DNA of 64,000 nucleotides. Source: Liopterus haemorrhoidalis. Lineage: Eukaryota; Arthropoda; Insecta; Coleoptera; Dytiscidae. The notes under the pieces were generated by a model that saw only the letters and a program-made list of their open reading frames with translations, had not been told where the DNA came from and ran no database searches. A program made the translations under genes and the position numbers. This document shows positions 23,287 through 33,580 of the stretch, piece by piece. The number at the start of each line of letters is the position of its first letter. Positions within the stretch are counted from its first letter, which is position 1. The stretch is from positions 2,046,001-2,110,000 of the forward strand of contig OZ020611.1 of the NCBI GenBank assembly GCA_963971575.1, written 5' to 3'.

Positions 23287-24240
23287 CACTGGTCAACACA
23301 ATTTTTGCTGACTTCCATCTAAGACTTGTTTCTTACTAATTTGGTGCTGCTGAACTCAAATATCAGTTTTTGCGTATCACATCAGATTTTTGCTCTACAA
23401 CAAATACATATTTTCGGCCAAATAATGCTTCTATCGTTTAATTTTAGACGTCGATACTGTAATTGGTACAAATTTGGCGAACAATAAGGACTAAATAATT
23501 AGAAAATATTCTTAAAATTTTATTTATAGTGAAGGAAATAAAATAAGAACAGTTTTAATTACATTTTAATGCATTGGAGTGTTAAAATAAAAATTCAAAA
23601 TAATTTAAGGATTAAATGGTCGTTTGTAAGATCTTCTGGAGTGCACCATTCCCGATAAGTCTCTTTTAATACTCCAACAGTAGTCAGCCATCATGTGAGT
23701 ATCCCACCTTCTTTGATAACGTCTCTCCATCTCTTTTAAATCCTGATGGAAACGTTCACCCTGTTCATCACTAACATCTCCAAGACTGACAGGAAATTTG
23801 TCAAGATGACTGTTTAAAAAATGAAGTTTCACGCTCAAGTTGCACCCCAGATGATGATAATTTTCAATCAAATTTTCAACGACCTTTTCTGAGAAACTTA
23901 TTGAACAACAAGTACAAACCTGAAAATTTAATGGATGTAACGGTCATACTAAGTACCTTACCCTTGACCTTGCAACCCCCGCCGTTATAAAAAGGTCTAT
24001 AACAAGTACGTGCATGTAAGGCGTTCCTACGAAATATATTGGACAACAAGAGCAAAGTTAGAATTAAAGTAGACGTATATCAGAACGTGAAAAGGTGAAA
24101 AAAGTCAAAATACGATAGAACAAAAATTTGACGTGATAGGCAGAAACTGTTAACATTTTTGAAATCAGCACCCCAAAATTAGTTAAAAACAAGTATCAGA
24201 TCTAAGTCAGCAAAAAAAAGTTTAAATTTGTTGACCAGTG
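23287..24240. mobile_element. DNA transposon with CACTG ends and TAA duplication, copy 1
   Basis: The left end CACTGGTCAACACAATTT and the right end AAATTTGTTGACCAGTG are inverted repeats, with a second matching block GCTGACTT further in. TAA flanks both sides (23284-23286 and 24241-24243), and removing 23287-24243 restores the mariner. A 3-bp duplication with CACTR-type ends is the signature of the CMC (EnSpm-like) superfamily; the assignment is an inference. It carries a piece of a conserved protein at 23605-23871. Confidence 0.8.
23605..23871 (-). pseudogene. Conserved uncharacterised protein fragment carried by the CACTG element
   Basis: The 88-residue frame reads NYHHLGCNLSVKLHFLNSHL, DKFPVSLGDVSDEQGERFHQ, DLKEMERRYQRRWDTHMMAD and YCWSIKRDL. 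The block GDVSDEQGERFHQDL..ME+RYQ..W...M+ADYCW is one I recall from many arthropod and cnidarian predicted proteins of unknown function. It is rich in His, Asp and Glu. The same protein continues further N-terminal in copy 2 (31880-32127), where the join NYHHLGCN is identical. The part upstream of 23871 is deleted or frameshifted here. Whether this is the transposase C-terminus is not shown by the sequence. Confidence 0.75.
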
Positions 24241-24248
24241 TAATCAAT

Positions 24249-24386
24249 TGTTTGACGTGCTGTGTGGGAGCTTGCATCGTCATGTTAAAGAATGATGCGA
24301 CGTTTTTGGTTATTTTTCCTGATTTTGTCGATGACTTCTGGCAAACAAATTGTTGTATACCATTCAGCATTAACTGTTCTCCGATC
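24249..24386 (-). pseudogene. Mariner transposase, C-terminal-side fragment
   Basis: Between the hAT MITE and the CACTG element the minus strand holds the decayed transposase segment around the second catalytic Asp. In the related copy at 28090-28250 it corresponds to VYNNLFV... and FIMTMQ. The frame is broken. Confidence 0.7.
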
Positions 24387-24394
24387 CTCTAAAG

Positions 24395-24699
24395 CAGGGG
24401 TGGGCAAATATTTTGGCTCTCAGACCACATTGCGGAGAAAATATGACAGCGGACCAAAAAAAAAATGTGTTTCTAATTTTAAATATTGTTTTTGTTACGA
24501 AGGATATTTTATAAATTTTAAAAGCAATATTTTTAAACCAAAACGTGTATTTATTATGCAATTTATAGAAAAAAATTGGAAAAAATTAAAATTTGAAAGA
24601 ATATTGGACAGAGTAATATTTTTGCAGGGCACAATAATTTATAAAATGCTTCGCGGGCCGGATAGAATTTCAGCGCGGGCCACCTTTTGCCCACGCCTG
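24395..24699. mobile_element. hAT MITE, 305 bp
   Basis: The ends CAGGGGTGGGCAAATA and TTTGCCCACGCCTG are inverted. CTCTAAAG is duplicated exactly on both sides (24387-24394 and 24700-24707), the 8-bp duplication of hAT transposition. GCGGGCC and GGACC motifs near the ends are typical of this group. It interrupts the mariner transposase after DMSQPIL. Confidence 0.92.
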
Positions 24700-24707
24700 C
24701 TCTAAAG

Positions 24708-25379
24708 GATTGGTTGCGACATGTCCAGTACAACCGAAAAACAAGCGATCATTTTCTTAGAAATGCTTCGTGCACGAACAACTTTTGTAGGTTTCGGTTC
24801 ATCTTGGAAGACCCAAACAGTGGATTGTTGCTTAGTTTCCGGTTCATATGAATAAATCCAAGTTTCGTCACCTGTAATGATGTTGTATACGGATTTTGCA
24901 GTGCCTAGGTTGAATTTTTTTAGCTTTCCCTTACACCAATCAACACGAGCCTTTTTTTGAACTTGGGTGAAATTATGCAGAATCCATCGAAAACAGATCT
25001 TTTTCACAGCTAAATGTTCATGCAAAATCGAATGTATTGCAGTCTGCGATATGCCAAAGGATGCCTCTATCTCACGGTAAGTCACATGCCGATCTTCTTC
25101 AATCATTTTGCGCACAACATCGATGTTTTTTTGAATCACAACCGACTTTGGTCGACCTTCACGAGATTCATCACTGACGGACGCACGACCACGACGAAAT
25201 TCTGCAAACCAACTGTAAACAGTGTTTTCTGATGGTGCTTCATTACCAAAAGTTGAACAAAGCGAATCTATGCATTGCTGTTGAGTTAGGCCTTTACTAA
25301 AGTCGTAAAAAATCATCCAACGAAAACCTTCACAAGTTTTATCCATTTTTTCACAAACTTGTTTTTTTTTAACGCTCAT
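24708..25379 (-). pseudogene. Mariner transposase, N-terminal two thirds
   Basis: The frame is open from MSVKKKQVCEKMDKTCEGFR. The N-terminal HTH (FYDFSKGLTQQQCIDSLC; VYSWFAEFRRGRASVSDESR) is followed by the second HTH (VTYREIEASFGISQTAIHSI) and the first catalytic Asp in NIITGDETWIYSYEPE (about residue 168 onward). It breaks off at the hAT MITE. This is the SETMAR/irritans-like type of mariner with the WVFQDEPKPTK motif. It is the best-preserved transposase reading frame in the window, but it lacks an intact second half. Confidence 0.9.
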
Positions 25380-25867
25380 TCTTGGTCAATTTATAAGCTA
25401 CCACTGATTTCACAATACAAATGTAAAATTTTACGAATATAGTAATGACACATTCCAATATTGCCATCTAGTGGTCGTTTGTAAAAACATAAAAAGTAAC
25501 CCTCGTATATGAGTATGTCTGTAGGCAGTTTAATATAACCTAAGTAAACTACCACATCCGGTTGAACTGTTTTAACAAAGAATTAACTAGTATGTTTATA
25601 ATGATTGCGTCGTTGCGATTTCTGGGAATGAATTTATAAATATTGGCATGGTTAGTCAACTTTATCCCAGATAAAATAAAAATATAAACTTAATAATCAG
25701 TATATAAACATTCGTCAATATTTGTTGAGTGTATTTATATGTTGTTTACAATGTAGACTAAAAAGATAAGTTCAGTTTTATCAGTTTAAAAATTTGATGG
25801 CCCAATCATTTATTTTAAATTCGGCACTTAACATGTTAATTTCAAGTTTCGTGATGACTAATATCCC

Positions 25868-25900
25868 ATTCAGGGTTTTATAGGTATTTAGTAAGTACCA
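25868..25900 (+). repeat. Isolated left end of the composite repeat
   Basis: CAGGGTTTTATAGGTATTTA followed by GTAAGT matches the left TIR and adjoining bases of copy A, but homology ends at once. It may be a truncated insertion. Confidence 0.5.
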
Positions 25901-25914
25901 CGTCGCTCATTAAA

Positions 25915-26317
25915 GGATTCCACACACCAAAGCGGCCGCGGTGGCGGCCACGGTAGCGATACGGCAGCGGCCTAACGCAACCTATACAATACAATGAGAC
26001 CACGCACATACAAGCGTTCAGCTATCTGAGAACGCCACCGAATGCAGCGTTCAGTATAGCGATCACCAAACACTGGCGGCCGAACTCGACAAGTTGCGCT
26101 AGGCCGCGCGATATTCATTGTTTACATACCACAGAGTGAATATATTTAAGAAAATAATGTCGAAAATAGATAATTTAACAGAAAAAATCATAGATCAGTA
26201 AAGGATCATTTAATTTTGTATGACTTAGCACATCCTGATTACAAGAATATTAGGAAAACAAATAAAGTGTGGGACGTAAAAAAAAAATAAAAAAGTTTTG
26301 GAAATTGATAGTAAAGT
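25915..26317 (+). pseudogene. MADF-domain protein 5' end, frameshifted
   Basis: After a GC-rich leader (25920-26110) an ATG at 26157 starts MSKIDNLTEKIIDQ. After a stop and frameshift, LYDLAHPDYKNIRKTNKVWD follows. This is the core of a MADF (Myb/SANT-like) DNA-binding domain, LYD..HPDY....+..+.W. Such genes accompany PIF/Harbinger transposases and also occur as host genes. The reading ends at LEIDSKVC, where a MITE is inserted at about 26317. Confidence 0.7.
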
Positions 26318-26713
26318 CTGTTCCAAACGGTTAGGCGGAACTAGATTTTGCAATCTAGTTACTTTCATCGTTTAAATCATGCTTTTCAGCCGTTTTGTTT
26401 AAGCTTTGTAAATCATACTTGCAACAAACATTTTTTGGTTAAGGTTAATATCATTTTAAAATGTCATTTTCTTTATATTTTGATTTTTTGTGTCATTCTT
26501 AATACAAATATCCCATTTATTTATTTTTTGTCATTAAAATATGTAAGAAAATTAATTTAAGTTTGACATATGTCATTCGTTTCCATGGTTTCATTGTTGG
26601 AATTTTAAATTTTGACATTCCAACGTGAAAAATGAAATAACCCAAGCAAGGTCCCTTTTCCAACCGAAAAGAACGAAATTCCCATTTAGTTCCGCCTAAC
26701 TGTTTGAAACAGA
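26317..26713. mobile_element. TIR MITE inserted in the MADF gene
   Basis: The left end CTGTTCCAAACGGTTAGGCG and the right end reverse complement CTGTTTCAAACAGTTAGGCG match over about 26 bp (…GAACTA). No clear target duplication was seen. There is no coding frame; a run of T-rich frames on the + strand is not a gene. Confidence 0.75.
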
Positions 26714-26799
26714 ATGTGAGTAGATTATTATTTTTCCTCTACATACAATTAATTATTCTATTGTGTTCTCGCAATCAATATTATCATACAACTATATAC

Positions 26800-27545
26800 C
26801 GTGATTTTTGCCAAAATTGTGCAAAATTTTTTTTGTCCTACACCATGTAGCCCAGATGGTTTAAACTAAAAATCTGAAAAAATTCTAAGTAATGTACATT
26901 GGTGTGAACCTGAATAGTACAACAGGAATTTTTGATCAGATTATGTTTTTGGAGAAAAACGCATTTTTTGTGATTTTTGGCTAATAATGTACACAAGTTA
27001 TAGCTTTGTAACACGCCACACGGGAACGTGTATGCTGGTGTAGTGGTATTAGTCGCTGATTTTTCAACCAAGTAACCCGATCCGAAAGGGATCGAACCCT
27101 GTGAGAAGAGACTATATTTTTTTATTTTTTTTTTTTTTAATTTTTATATTGTTTAAATTATTTTTTCAAAATTCTAGTTATATTTTGGCAAATGTTGCAT
27201 TTAATTTTTAAAAGCGTAAATTTAATAACTAGTGGAAATTGTTTAAATTATAATTTAATTCTGTTTCAATGTACACGAAATCAGAGGGACGGAACTTATA
27301 ACAACCAATGGAAGCCATAGGCGCAATTTTTAAAATTCTTAATGAATCTTGCTATATAAATAAAAATACTGCACATATTTAGAAACTTAAATAATGGTAT
27401 AATGGTATTAGGCGTTCGAATTAAAATTAATAAAAAAAAATATTTTAATATAAAATTTGTTTTCGCATCCAAAATAGTCATCATTCACTTACTAAATACC
27501 TGCAAAACCCTGAAATGTGTGAAAATTCACACTTCACATCAATTT
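26800..27545 (-). mobile_element. Composite repeat, copy F, right end truncated
   Basis: It starts inside the right arm (CCGTGATTTTTGCCAAAATT) without the TCTG tract. It then contains the Glu-like cassette, the left arm and the complete TGTGAAAATTCACAC leader end. Confidence 0.85.
27030..27112 (+). repeat. tRNA-Glu-like cassette of copy F
   Basis: TGGTGTAGTGGTATTAG stands as box A and GGGATCGAACCCTG as box B. It is the same cassette type as copies A, H and K, including the CGATCCGAAAGGGATCG stem-like block. Confidence 0.65.
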
Positions 27546-27689
27546 TTTATCCATTCTTTTGAAAATTACAAAACTGGAGTCACTAAAACCACTGTAACCT
27601 ATAAACTAATTGTCAGAATGTCATGAAATTTTCACAAGTATCGTTTGAGGGTTGGTACTATCCAGAAATCATATGGGTCTGTCAACAGT

Positions 27690-27830
27690 GTTGCCATATA
27701 TATGTCAGACCGGAGACTTATTGAGTGAAGTGTTATAAAGCCACGTTTCGTCCCCTGTCACAACGGAGTTCACGTATTTCGAGTGTCCTATTTCAATTTT
27801 TTTTAAACATTTTTCGACACCATTCAACTC
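27690..27830 (-). pseudogene. Fragment of a different mariner transposase
   Basis: The minus strand reads CLKKIEIGHSKYVNSVVTGD followed by ETWLYNTSLNKSPV. This is the region of the first catalytic Asp. It is on the opposite strand to the mariner that begins at about 27838 and differs in sequence, so this is a chimeric junction of two mariner types at their homologous GDETW regions. Confidence 0.65.
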
Positions 27831-28306
27831 TTATTGCATTTGCGCATATTGATTGGTGTAAGGGAATGCTAAAAAATTCAACATAGGCACTGCAAAATCC
27901 GTATACAACATCATTACAGGTGACGAAACTTGGATTTAATCATATGAACCGGAAACTAAGCAACAATCCACTGTTTGGGTCTTCCAAGATGAACCGAAAC
28001 CAACAAAAGTTGTTCGTTCACGATGCACTTCCAAGAAAAATCGCTTGTTTCTTCTGTTGTACTAGACATGTCGCAACCATTCCTTTAGAAGATCGGAGAA
28101 CAGTTAATGCTGAATGGTCTACAACAATTTGTTTGTCAGAAGTCATCGACAAAATCATGAAAAACAACCAAAAACGTCATCATTCTTCATCATGACAATG
28201 CAAACTTCCACACAGCACGCCAAACAATTGATTAGTTGAAGGAGAAAAACATCGAATTAATGTCTCATTACCCGTATTCACCTGATTTATCCCCTAACGA
28301 CTTTTT

Positions 28307-29215
28307 GGTTAATGTTCCGTATTAGTCCACCACAACTAGGCTTGTATGCTTAGAATGAATTATATTATAACGTTATAAACGAGAAGGCACGGTTGTAAGA
28401 GTGGGGAGCCAATAGTAATCATTCATGCATCTGTAGTTGACAGAGAAATACCCGTTTTTAACACGAGGAACGTCCGAATATAACTGATATTTTTGGAACT
28501 ATTTATGAAGTTAATATTTTTCAAAATACGTATACTATAAATCTCATTGGAAAAAGGTAAAAATTCCTTATGAGTACCTGTTCATATACGTCTAGCAAGT
28601 TTAAGTTTTTTCTGTCTAAAATTTTTGCTAACTAAACCTAACCTAATAAGTTTTATCATTGATTGTTTGCGTATGCAAACAATAAAACATATATCTTCAC
28701 TATATAGTGAAGATATATAAATGCTTTATACAGTTTTAATACATTTACATAATTTAGCATCTATGAATGCTAAAACGAAAAACGGAATTTTCTATTTCAG
28801 ACATAAAATTGGTAGGTCGGAATATATTGATATTTTTGAGGATTCTCTCTTTTAATAATGTTAATATTCTTCAAAATAAATATACTATAAATCTCATTTA
28901 AACCATTTAAATGTGACTTAAAGCGTATAAATACTGAAATTTTATTATTCAAGTTTTTCTTTAAAAGGAGCTAAGGAGCTAAATGTTAACAAACACTCAT
29001 TAAATAATTGCTTGGATTTCGAAATGGATAACTATCTAGTACTTATTTAGATTTCAGTTTTGACTAAAAATATTGGAAATGATAAAGTGAATCGTCGTAA
29101 ATGTTGTGTTTTGAAAGAAAGGGGTGGAGCTTCGCCAGGGCCAAATCTTATTCTACCTAGTATACACGGTTTCTCTAACGAGTTGTCCGTGGTGGACTTC
29201 TAAGGAACATTAACC
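28307..29215. mobile_element. Non-autonomous TIR element with 8-bp duplication
   Basis: GGTTAATGTTCC...AGTCCACCAC at the left and its reverse complement at the right form about 27-bp inverted ends. GACTTTTT is duplicated exactly outside (28299-28306 and 29216-29223), and excising it restores the mariner sequence CGACTTTTTGTTCCCC. An 8-bp duplication fits hAT, P or Merlin types; GG-initial ends favour Merlin, but this is a guess. No coding frame is visible. Confidence 0.85.
28689..28718. repeat. Perfect 30-bp palindrome
   Basis: ATATATCTTCACTAT is followed directly by its exact reverse complement, inside the element at 28307-29215. It could extrude as a hairpin. Confidence 0.9.
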
Positions 29216-29472
29216 GACTTTTTTTTGTTCCCCAATGTCAAATGAAAAATGCGTGGACAGCGATTTTCATCAGTTCAAGAAGCTGTTGAAGCCTTCGAAA
29301 ACCATGTTTTTGAGATACCAACTTCAGAGTGGCAAAATGTTCCGAGAATTGGTTTGAACGCATGCAAAAGTATATAAATCTTAAAGGCGAATATTTTGAA
29401 AAGCAATAAAACAATTTGTTTCAAAAAAAAGTGTCTTTCTTAGTTTTTGTAAAAATTTAAAGGTAGCCCTGG

Positions 29473-30138
29473 TTCCACAGCGAGGCCTAAAAGTTATTGG
29501 GTAGTTCTTATATGTGAACGTATGTACACTGTTGTCAACTGTCTATTAATAATAAATGCGAGTGTACCCGAGTTTTATCGAGTGAAAATGAATAAATGTC
29601 GGAGTTTTCGGTAGAATGAGTTGTTTAATTGGCAGGTATAGCAGTGTGTGGGAAGGTACAGCTATGAACAATGGTATGTTATTACTAAAAATTCATTGGC
29701 TTTACGATCCTTTGTAACGAATTACACTCTATTAAAACATAGAAAAGATAACAACCCAATTCCCTAACTAAATCTTTTAACCAGCTCTCGTTTCGACACT
29801 TTCGTTCTCTTTGGCTACTGTCATACATTTATTTAAAAATAAATGTGAATTGTAAATTTTCACATAATTCAAGAAATAAATATCTAGTAGGGACACTTTT
29901 TTTATTATAGTTTTGGCTGTAATTGCGTCTAAATAATTTTATAATTAATTCTGTTAATTAAAAGTATTAGTCCTTTATTTCATACTGTCCTTAAATGAAA
30001 ACAATACTTTCGCTGCAGCTGAACATTTTAAATAAATGATTCTCAAAGTGGGGGCATGCATTTTTTCGATTGGTTGAATATTTGAGGAGTTACAAGAGGA
30101 CAACCTAAAACTGAACTTCTGAAATATCTCACATGTTA
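29473..30138. other. No feature recognised
   Basis: This is AT-rich, with no conserved frame or repeat end that I could identify. Confidence 0.5.
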
Positions 30139-30479
30139 CACTGGTCAACACAATTTTTGCTGACTTACATCTAAGACTTGTTTCTTACTAATTTGGTGCT
30201 GCTGAACCCAAATATCACGTTTTTGGGTATCAAATCAGATTTTTGCTCTACAACAAATACATATTTTCGGACAAATAATGCTTCTATCGTTTAAATTTAG
30301 ACGTCGATACTGTAATTGGTACAAATTTGGCGAAAAATAAGGACTATTTCTATTTAATTAGAAAATATTCTTAAAATTTTATTTATAGTGAAATAAAGAA
30401 AATGAGAACAGTTTTAATTACATTTTAATGCATTGGAGTGTTAAAATAAAAATAAAAAATAATTTAAGGATTAAATGGT

Positions 30480-30662
30480 CGTTTGTGAGATCTTCTGGAG
30501 TGCACCATTCCCGATAAGTTTCTTTTAATACTCCAACAGTAGTCAGCCATCATGTAAGTATCCCACCTTCCTTGATAACGTCTCTCCATCTCTTTTAAAT
30601 CCTGATGGAAACGTTCACCCTGTTCATCACTAACATCTCCAAGATTGACAGGAAATTTGTCA
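30480..30662 (-). pseudogene. C-terminal piece of the CACTG-element protein (copy 2)
   Basis: This is the reverse-strand equivalent of the SDEQGERFHQDLKEMERRYQ segment of copy 1, nearly identical at the DNA level, cut at 30662 by the insertion of repeat G. It continues at 31881. Confidence 0.7.
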
Positions 30663-31880
30663 AAATTGATGTGAAGTGTGAATTTTCACACATTTCAGGG
30701 TTTTGCAGGTATTTAGTAAGTGAATGATGATTATTTGGGATGCCAAAACCAATTTTATGTTAAAATATATTTTTTTTGTTAATTTTAATTCGAATGCCTA
30801 ATACCATTATATAGGTTTCTAAATATGTGCAGTATTTTTTTTATATAACAAGGTTTAATAAGATTTTGAAAATTGCGCCTATGGCTTCCATTGGTTGTTT
30901 TAGTCATAAGCTCCGCCCTTCTGTTTTCGTCTACATATTTGTAGGAATATAAATAGCAGTATAGCAGTAATATATTTAGGCACTAATATGATACAGACAT
31001 TATAACACATGACATAACATATATTTTATATATTTCATTTTTTTTAACTTGTATCCATGGTATTATATATTTATAGTTACGTTATATTTTAAGTTACTTG
31101 GTTGTAAGTCCAATAGTAATCAATTTCAACAATTTGCACTGGTTATTAAATTTACGCTTTTAAAAATTAAATGCAATATTTGCCCAAATATAACTAGAAT
31201 ATTGAAAAAGTAATTTAAACAAAATAAAAATGCAAAAAAAAAAACAGAAAAAATGAATTTGCCTCGCGGCCGATTTGAACTCGAGTTTGCAGATTAGAAC
31301 GCTTGTATAGTAACCATTACACCATCGAAGCGCTCTGTCTACTGTGCTACATAATATCATTAAATATTTTACATGGTTACGCAAAAAACACAAAAAATGC
31401 GCTATTTTCCGAAAACATAATCTGATCAAAAATTCCTGTTGAACTATTCCGTTTCACATAAATGTACATTACTTAGAATTTTTTCAGATTTTTAGTTTAA
31501 ACCATCTGGGCTACAGGGTGTAGGACAAAAATTTTTTTGAACAAGTTTGGCAGAAATAATGTCTGAATAATTTATTTTGCCAAAATAAAATTTTGATCGT
31601 TAATCCACATACTAAGGGCTTTCATTTGATACCCTGCTCAGAATTTTAAAAAAATATTTTTTTTCGATGAGCACATATTTGTTTATATTTTTAGGGGGAT
31701 ATGTTTTTTAGATGTTTTGGTATTTTTCCTATGTGCGGGTCAAAGAGTTGTATAAGCATGCCAAATTTCAACTTTCTAGGTTTAGCCGTTTGGCTATAAT
31801 TTTTACCGAACAGACAGACAGACAGACGACAAAATGACGGTATAAGGGTTTTTTGGTCATACCTACAAAACCCTAAAAAT
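30663..31880 (+). mobile_element. Composite repeat, copy G, inserted in the CACTG element
   Basis: Full element from leader CAAAATTGATGTGAAGTGTG to terminus ACAAAACCCTAAAAAT. It carries the Gln-like cassette (minus strand) and about 140 bp of extra AT-rich sequence in the left arm (about 30950-31110), also present in copy J. Compared with the uninterrupted CACTG copy, about 20 host bases (GATGACTGTTTAAAAAAT region) are missing at the insertion and no target duplication is seen. Confidence 0.88.
31261..31336 (-). repeat. tRNA-Gln-like cassette of copy G
   Basis: On the minus strand ATGGTGTAATGGTTA (box A) and CGAGTTCAAATC (box B) are the sequences of animal tRNA-Gln. The anticodon arm is degraded. 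Shared with copy J. Confidence 0.75.
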
Positions 31881-32127
31881 GAAGTTTCACGCTTATGTTA
31901 CACCCCAGATGATGATAATTTTCAATCAAATTTTCAACGACCCCCACATAGTTTTCGGCTTTTTTATTCCCAAGAAAATTTTGGATGAGCGCACTAAGCA
32001 TGGTCATACTAAGTATCTTACCCAAGGGTAAAGACCTTGCAACCCCCGCCGTTGTAAAAAGGTCTATAACAAATACCTGCATGTAAGGCGTTCCTAGGCG
32101 CAAATAGCCTTTGTTGATGTGCGCCAA
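31881..32127 (-). pseudogene. N-terminal-side piece of the CACTG-element protein
   Basis: The reading is NKGYLRLGTPYMQVFVIDLF, then ARSLPLGKILSMTMLSALIQ, NFLGNKKAENYVGVVENLIE and NYHHLGCNISVKLHF. It joins the 23605-23871 sequence at NYHHLGCN. The start shown is only the first Met of the open frame; the true start is unknown. No catalytic motif can be named from this piece. Confidence 0.65.
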
Positions 32128-32345
32128 AAATTTTAACTAACTAAGGCGTTCCTACGAAATATATTGGACAACAAGAACGAAGTTGAAATTAAAGTAGACG
32201 AACGTGAAAAGGTGAAAAAAATCAAAATACGATAGAATAAAAATTTGACGTGATAGGCAGAAACTGTTAACATTTTTGAAATCAGCACCCCACAATTAGT
32301 TAAAAACAAGTATCAGATCTAAGTCAGCAAAAAATAGTTTAAATT

Positions 32346-33148
32346 TAAAAATTTACCTTACAAAAACCGCACTGTACGAGTACTCCAGCTAGTATAACAT
32401 AAATTCAACACTAAACCTGTCAGCGACACAATGGGGCACTACAGGTACTAATAAGAGTGACAGTCTCTGAACGGCAATTCACACGAATGTACCAAAATCT
32501 GTCCAATAACATAATTAATATTTCAATTAATTTCCTAACTTGTATTGTACTGTGTAATTATGTATTTAATTTAGTTCCAATAAACATTTTTGAAACAAAC
32601 AGTTACATACCTTACTGGCGCTAACATAATTTCTATGAGTTCCAAATATAAATTAATTGGTAACAAATTTCTAGTATAAAGGCAGCTATAAACGATTTCT
32701 ATTTAATTAGAATAGCTCGTGAATGACTGGCGGCTGTACGGCTGTGTGTGTGAGTGTTACTGTCAAATGGTAAACAGAGCGAGAATGCCAGCAGACCAAG
32801 TCAATCATCTTAGCATAGAACCATCAGTTGCCAGCCACCATCTAACAGCCATCGGCGATCATGGCAATCAGGAAAATCTACAGTATCGGAAATCAAAAAT
32901 GAAAATGTGTGCAAATAGCCTTCAGGAAATACACCTCGGTTAAGACAACCATAGAACGTTGAAGATGATCTCATAGTGACTTTAATCTGGCTGTTTTGGA
33001 TTAAAGTTACTGTGATAAAAATATAGAAAAACTCAAAAGATAACAGACACTTAAAATATCCTAAACATCGATGGTTAGACATTTGGCTACCCCTAGATAT
33101 GTTTTATGTTATACTTGGCAGCATATATTAAGTGAATGAAACTTTATT
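32346..33148. other. No gene recognised
   Basis: This holds an AATAAA-like patch near 32579 and an open frame at 32719-32943 without recognisable motifs. The GC content of 32719-32940 is higher than its surroundings, so a decayed exon or UTR is possible but not supported. Confidence 0.35.
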
Positions 33149-33385
33149 GAGCGTATTGCCGTTTGCAATTCGCTTTTAAAACGGATTGCACACGATTCAT
33201 TTTTAAAGGAACTGATAACGGGCGATGAAAAATGGATTATGTACAACATCCAGCGAAATAGATCTGGGAGAAAGTTCGGTAATACTCCAGTTTTGCATTC
33301 TAAAGCCAGTTTGCTTCCCGGAAAAGTAATGACATCGGTTTGGTGGGATTGAAAGGGTGTTTTCTATTATCAAACTATGGGAGCG
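33149..33385 (+). pseudogene. Mariner transposase fragment
   Basis: The frame reads ERIAVCNSLLKRIAHDSFLK, ELITGDEKWIMYNIQRNRSG and VMTSVWWD, then a stop and KGVFYYQ. The first catalytic Asp (GDEKW) is visible. It is a third mariner subtype in this window, distinct from the GDETW types. Both ends are missing. Confidence 0.8.
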
Positions 33386-33419
33386 GTAATTTCAGAAAAT
33401 GTAAGCATATATGCTTACC

Positions 33420-33580
33420 TGAGAGTTGCTCCCTTTTAGAATCATATCTATTAAATAGAATTCAATATGTTAGATTTAATAAAAAATTATCTCACATATT
33501 TTTCTTTTGTATGGAGTTCCACAGGGATCAATACTAGGATCTCTCTTGTTTATTATATACCAATTACATGACCAATTCCA
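33420..33580 (+). pseudogene. LINE reverse-transcriptase fragment
   Basis: SCSLLESYLLNRIQYVRFNK is followed, one frame over, by YGVPQGSILGSLLFIIY. The VPQGSILG.LLF box is the conserved RT motif upstream of the YADD box in non-LTR elements. Only about 50 codons remain. Confidence 0.8.

Larger units (their letters stand above)
22454..25505 (-). mobile_element. Mariner element with three nested insertions
   Basis: Ends CTAGGGCTACCTTTTAAG (left) and the reverse complement CGAGGGTTACTTTTTATG (right) match, with TA outside each (22452-22453 and 25506-25507). The element carries its transposase on the minus strand. Three later insertions explain its 3-kb length: a LINE 3' end at 22586-23092, a CACTG-ended element at 23287-24240 and a hAT MITE at 24395-24699. 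Without them it would be about 1.3 kb, the normal mariner length. Confidence 0.9.
27838..29472 (+). mobile_element. Mariner element copy 2, left-truncated and interrupted
   Basis: The transposase remnant begins at DWCKGMLKKFN, continues through ITGDETWI (stop replaces Tyr), EPETKQQSTVWVFQDEPKPT and frameshifted downstream segments. After a 909-bp insertion it resumes at 29216 with FVPQ/CVDSDFHQ-equivalent codons and LKGEYFEKQ (29377-29408). The right end is TAGTTTTTGTAAAAATTTAA followed by AGGTAGCCCTGG. The same family as 22454-25505. Confidence 0.82.
30139..32345. mobile_element. CACTG-ended DNA transposon, copy 2, split by composite repeat G
   Basis: The left end CACTGGTCAACACAATTT is identical to copy 1, and about 520 bp of close homology follow to GACAGGAAATTTGTCAA (30662). 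The composite repeat G is inserted there. Homology resumes at GAAGTTTCACGCTTATG (31881). The right terminal block (AGTCAGCAAAAAATAGTTTA) is present, but the outermost GTTGACCAGTG is missing. Confidence 0.82.

Noticed and set aside
24292..24705. 137-residue + strand frame
   Set aside because: It crosses the hAT MITE and the antisense of the mariner gene; it has no motif of its own.
32719..32943. 74-residue + strand frame with somewhat higher GC
   Set aside because: No recognisable domain, splice context or homology within the window; listed only as unannotated sequence.
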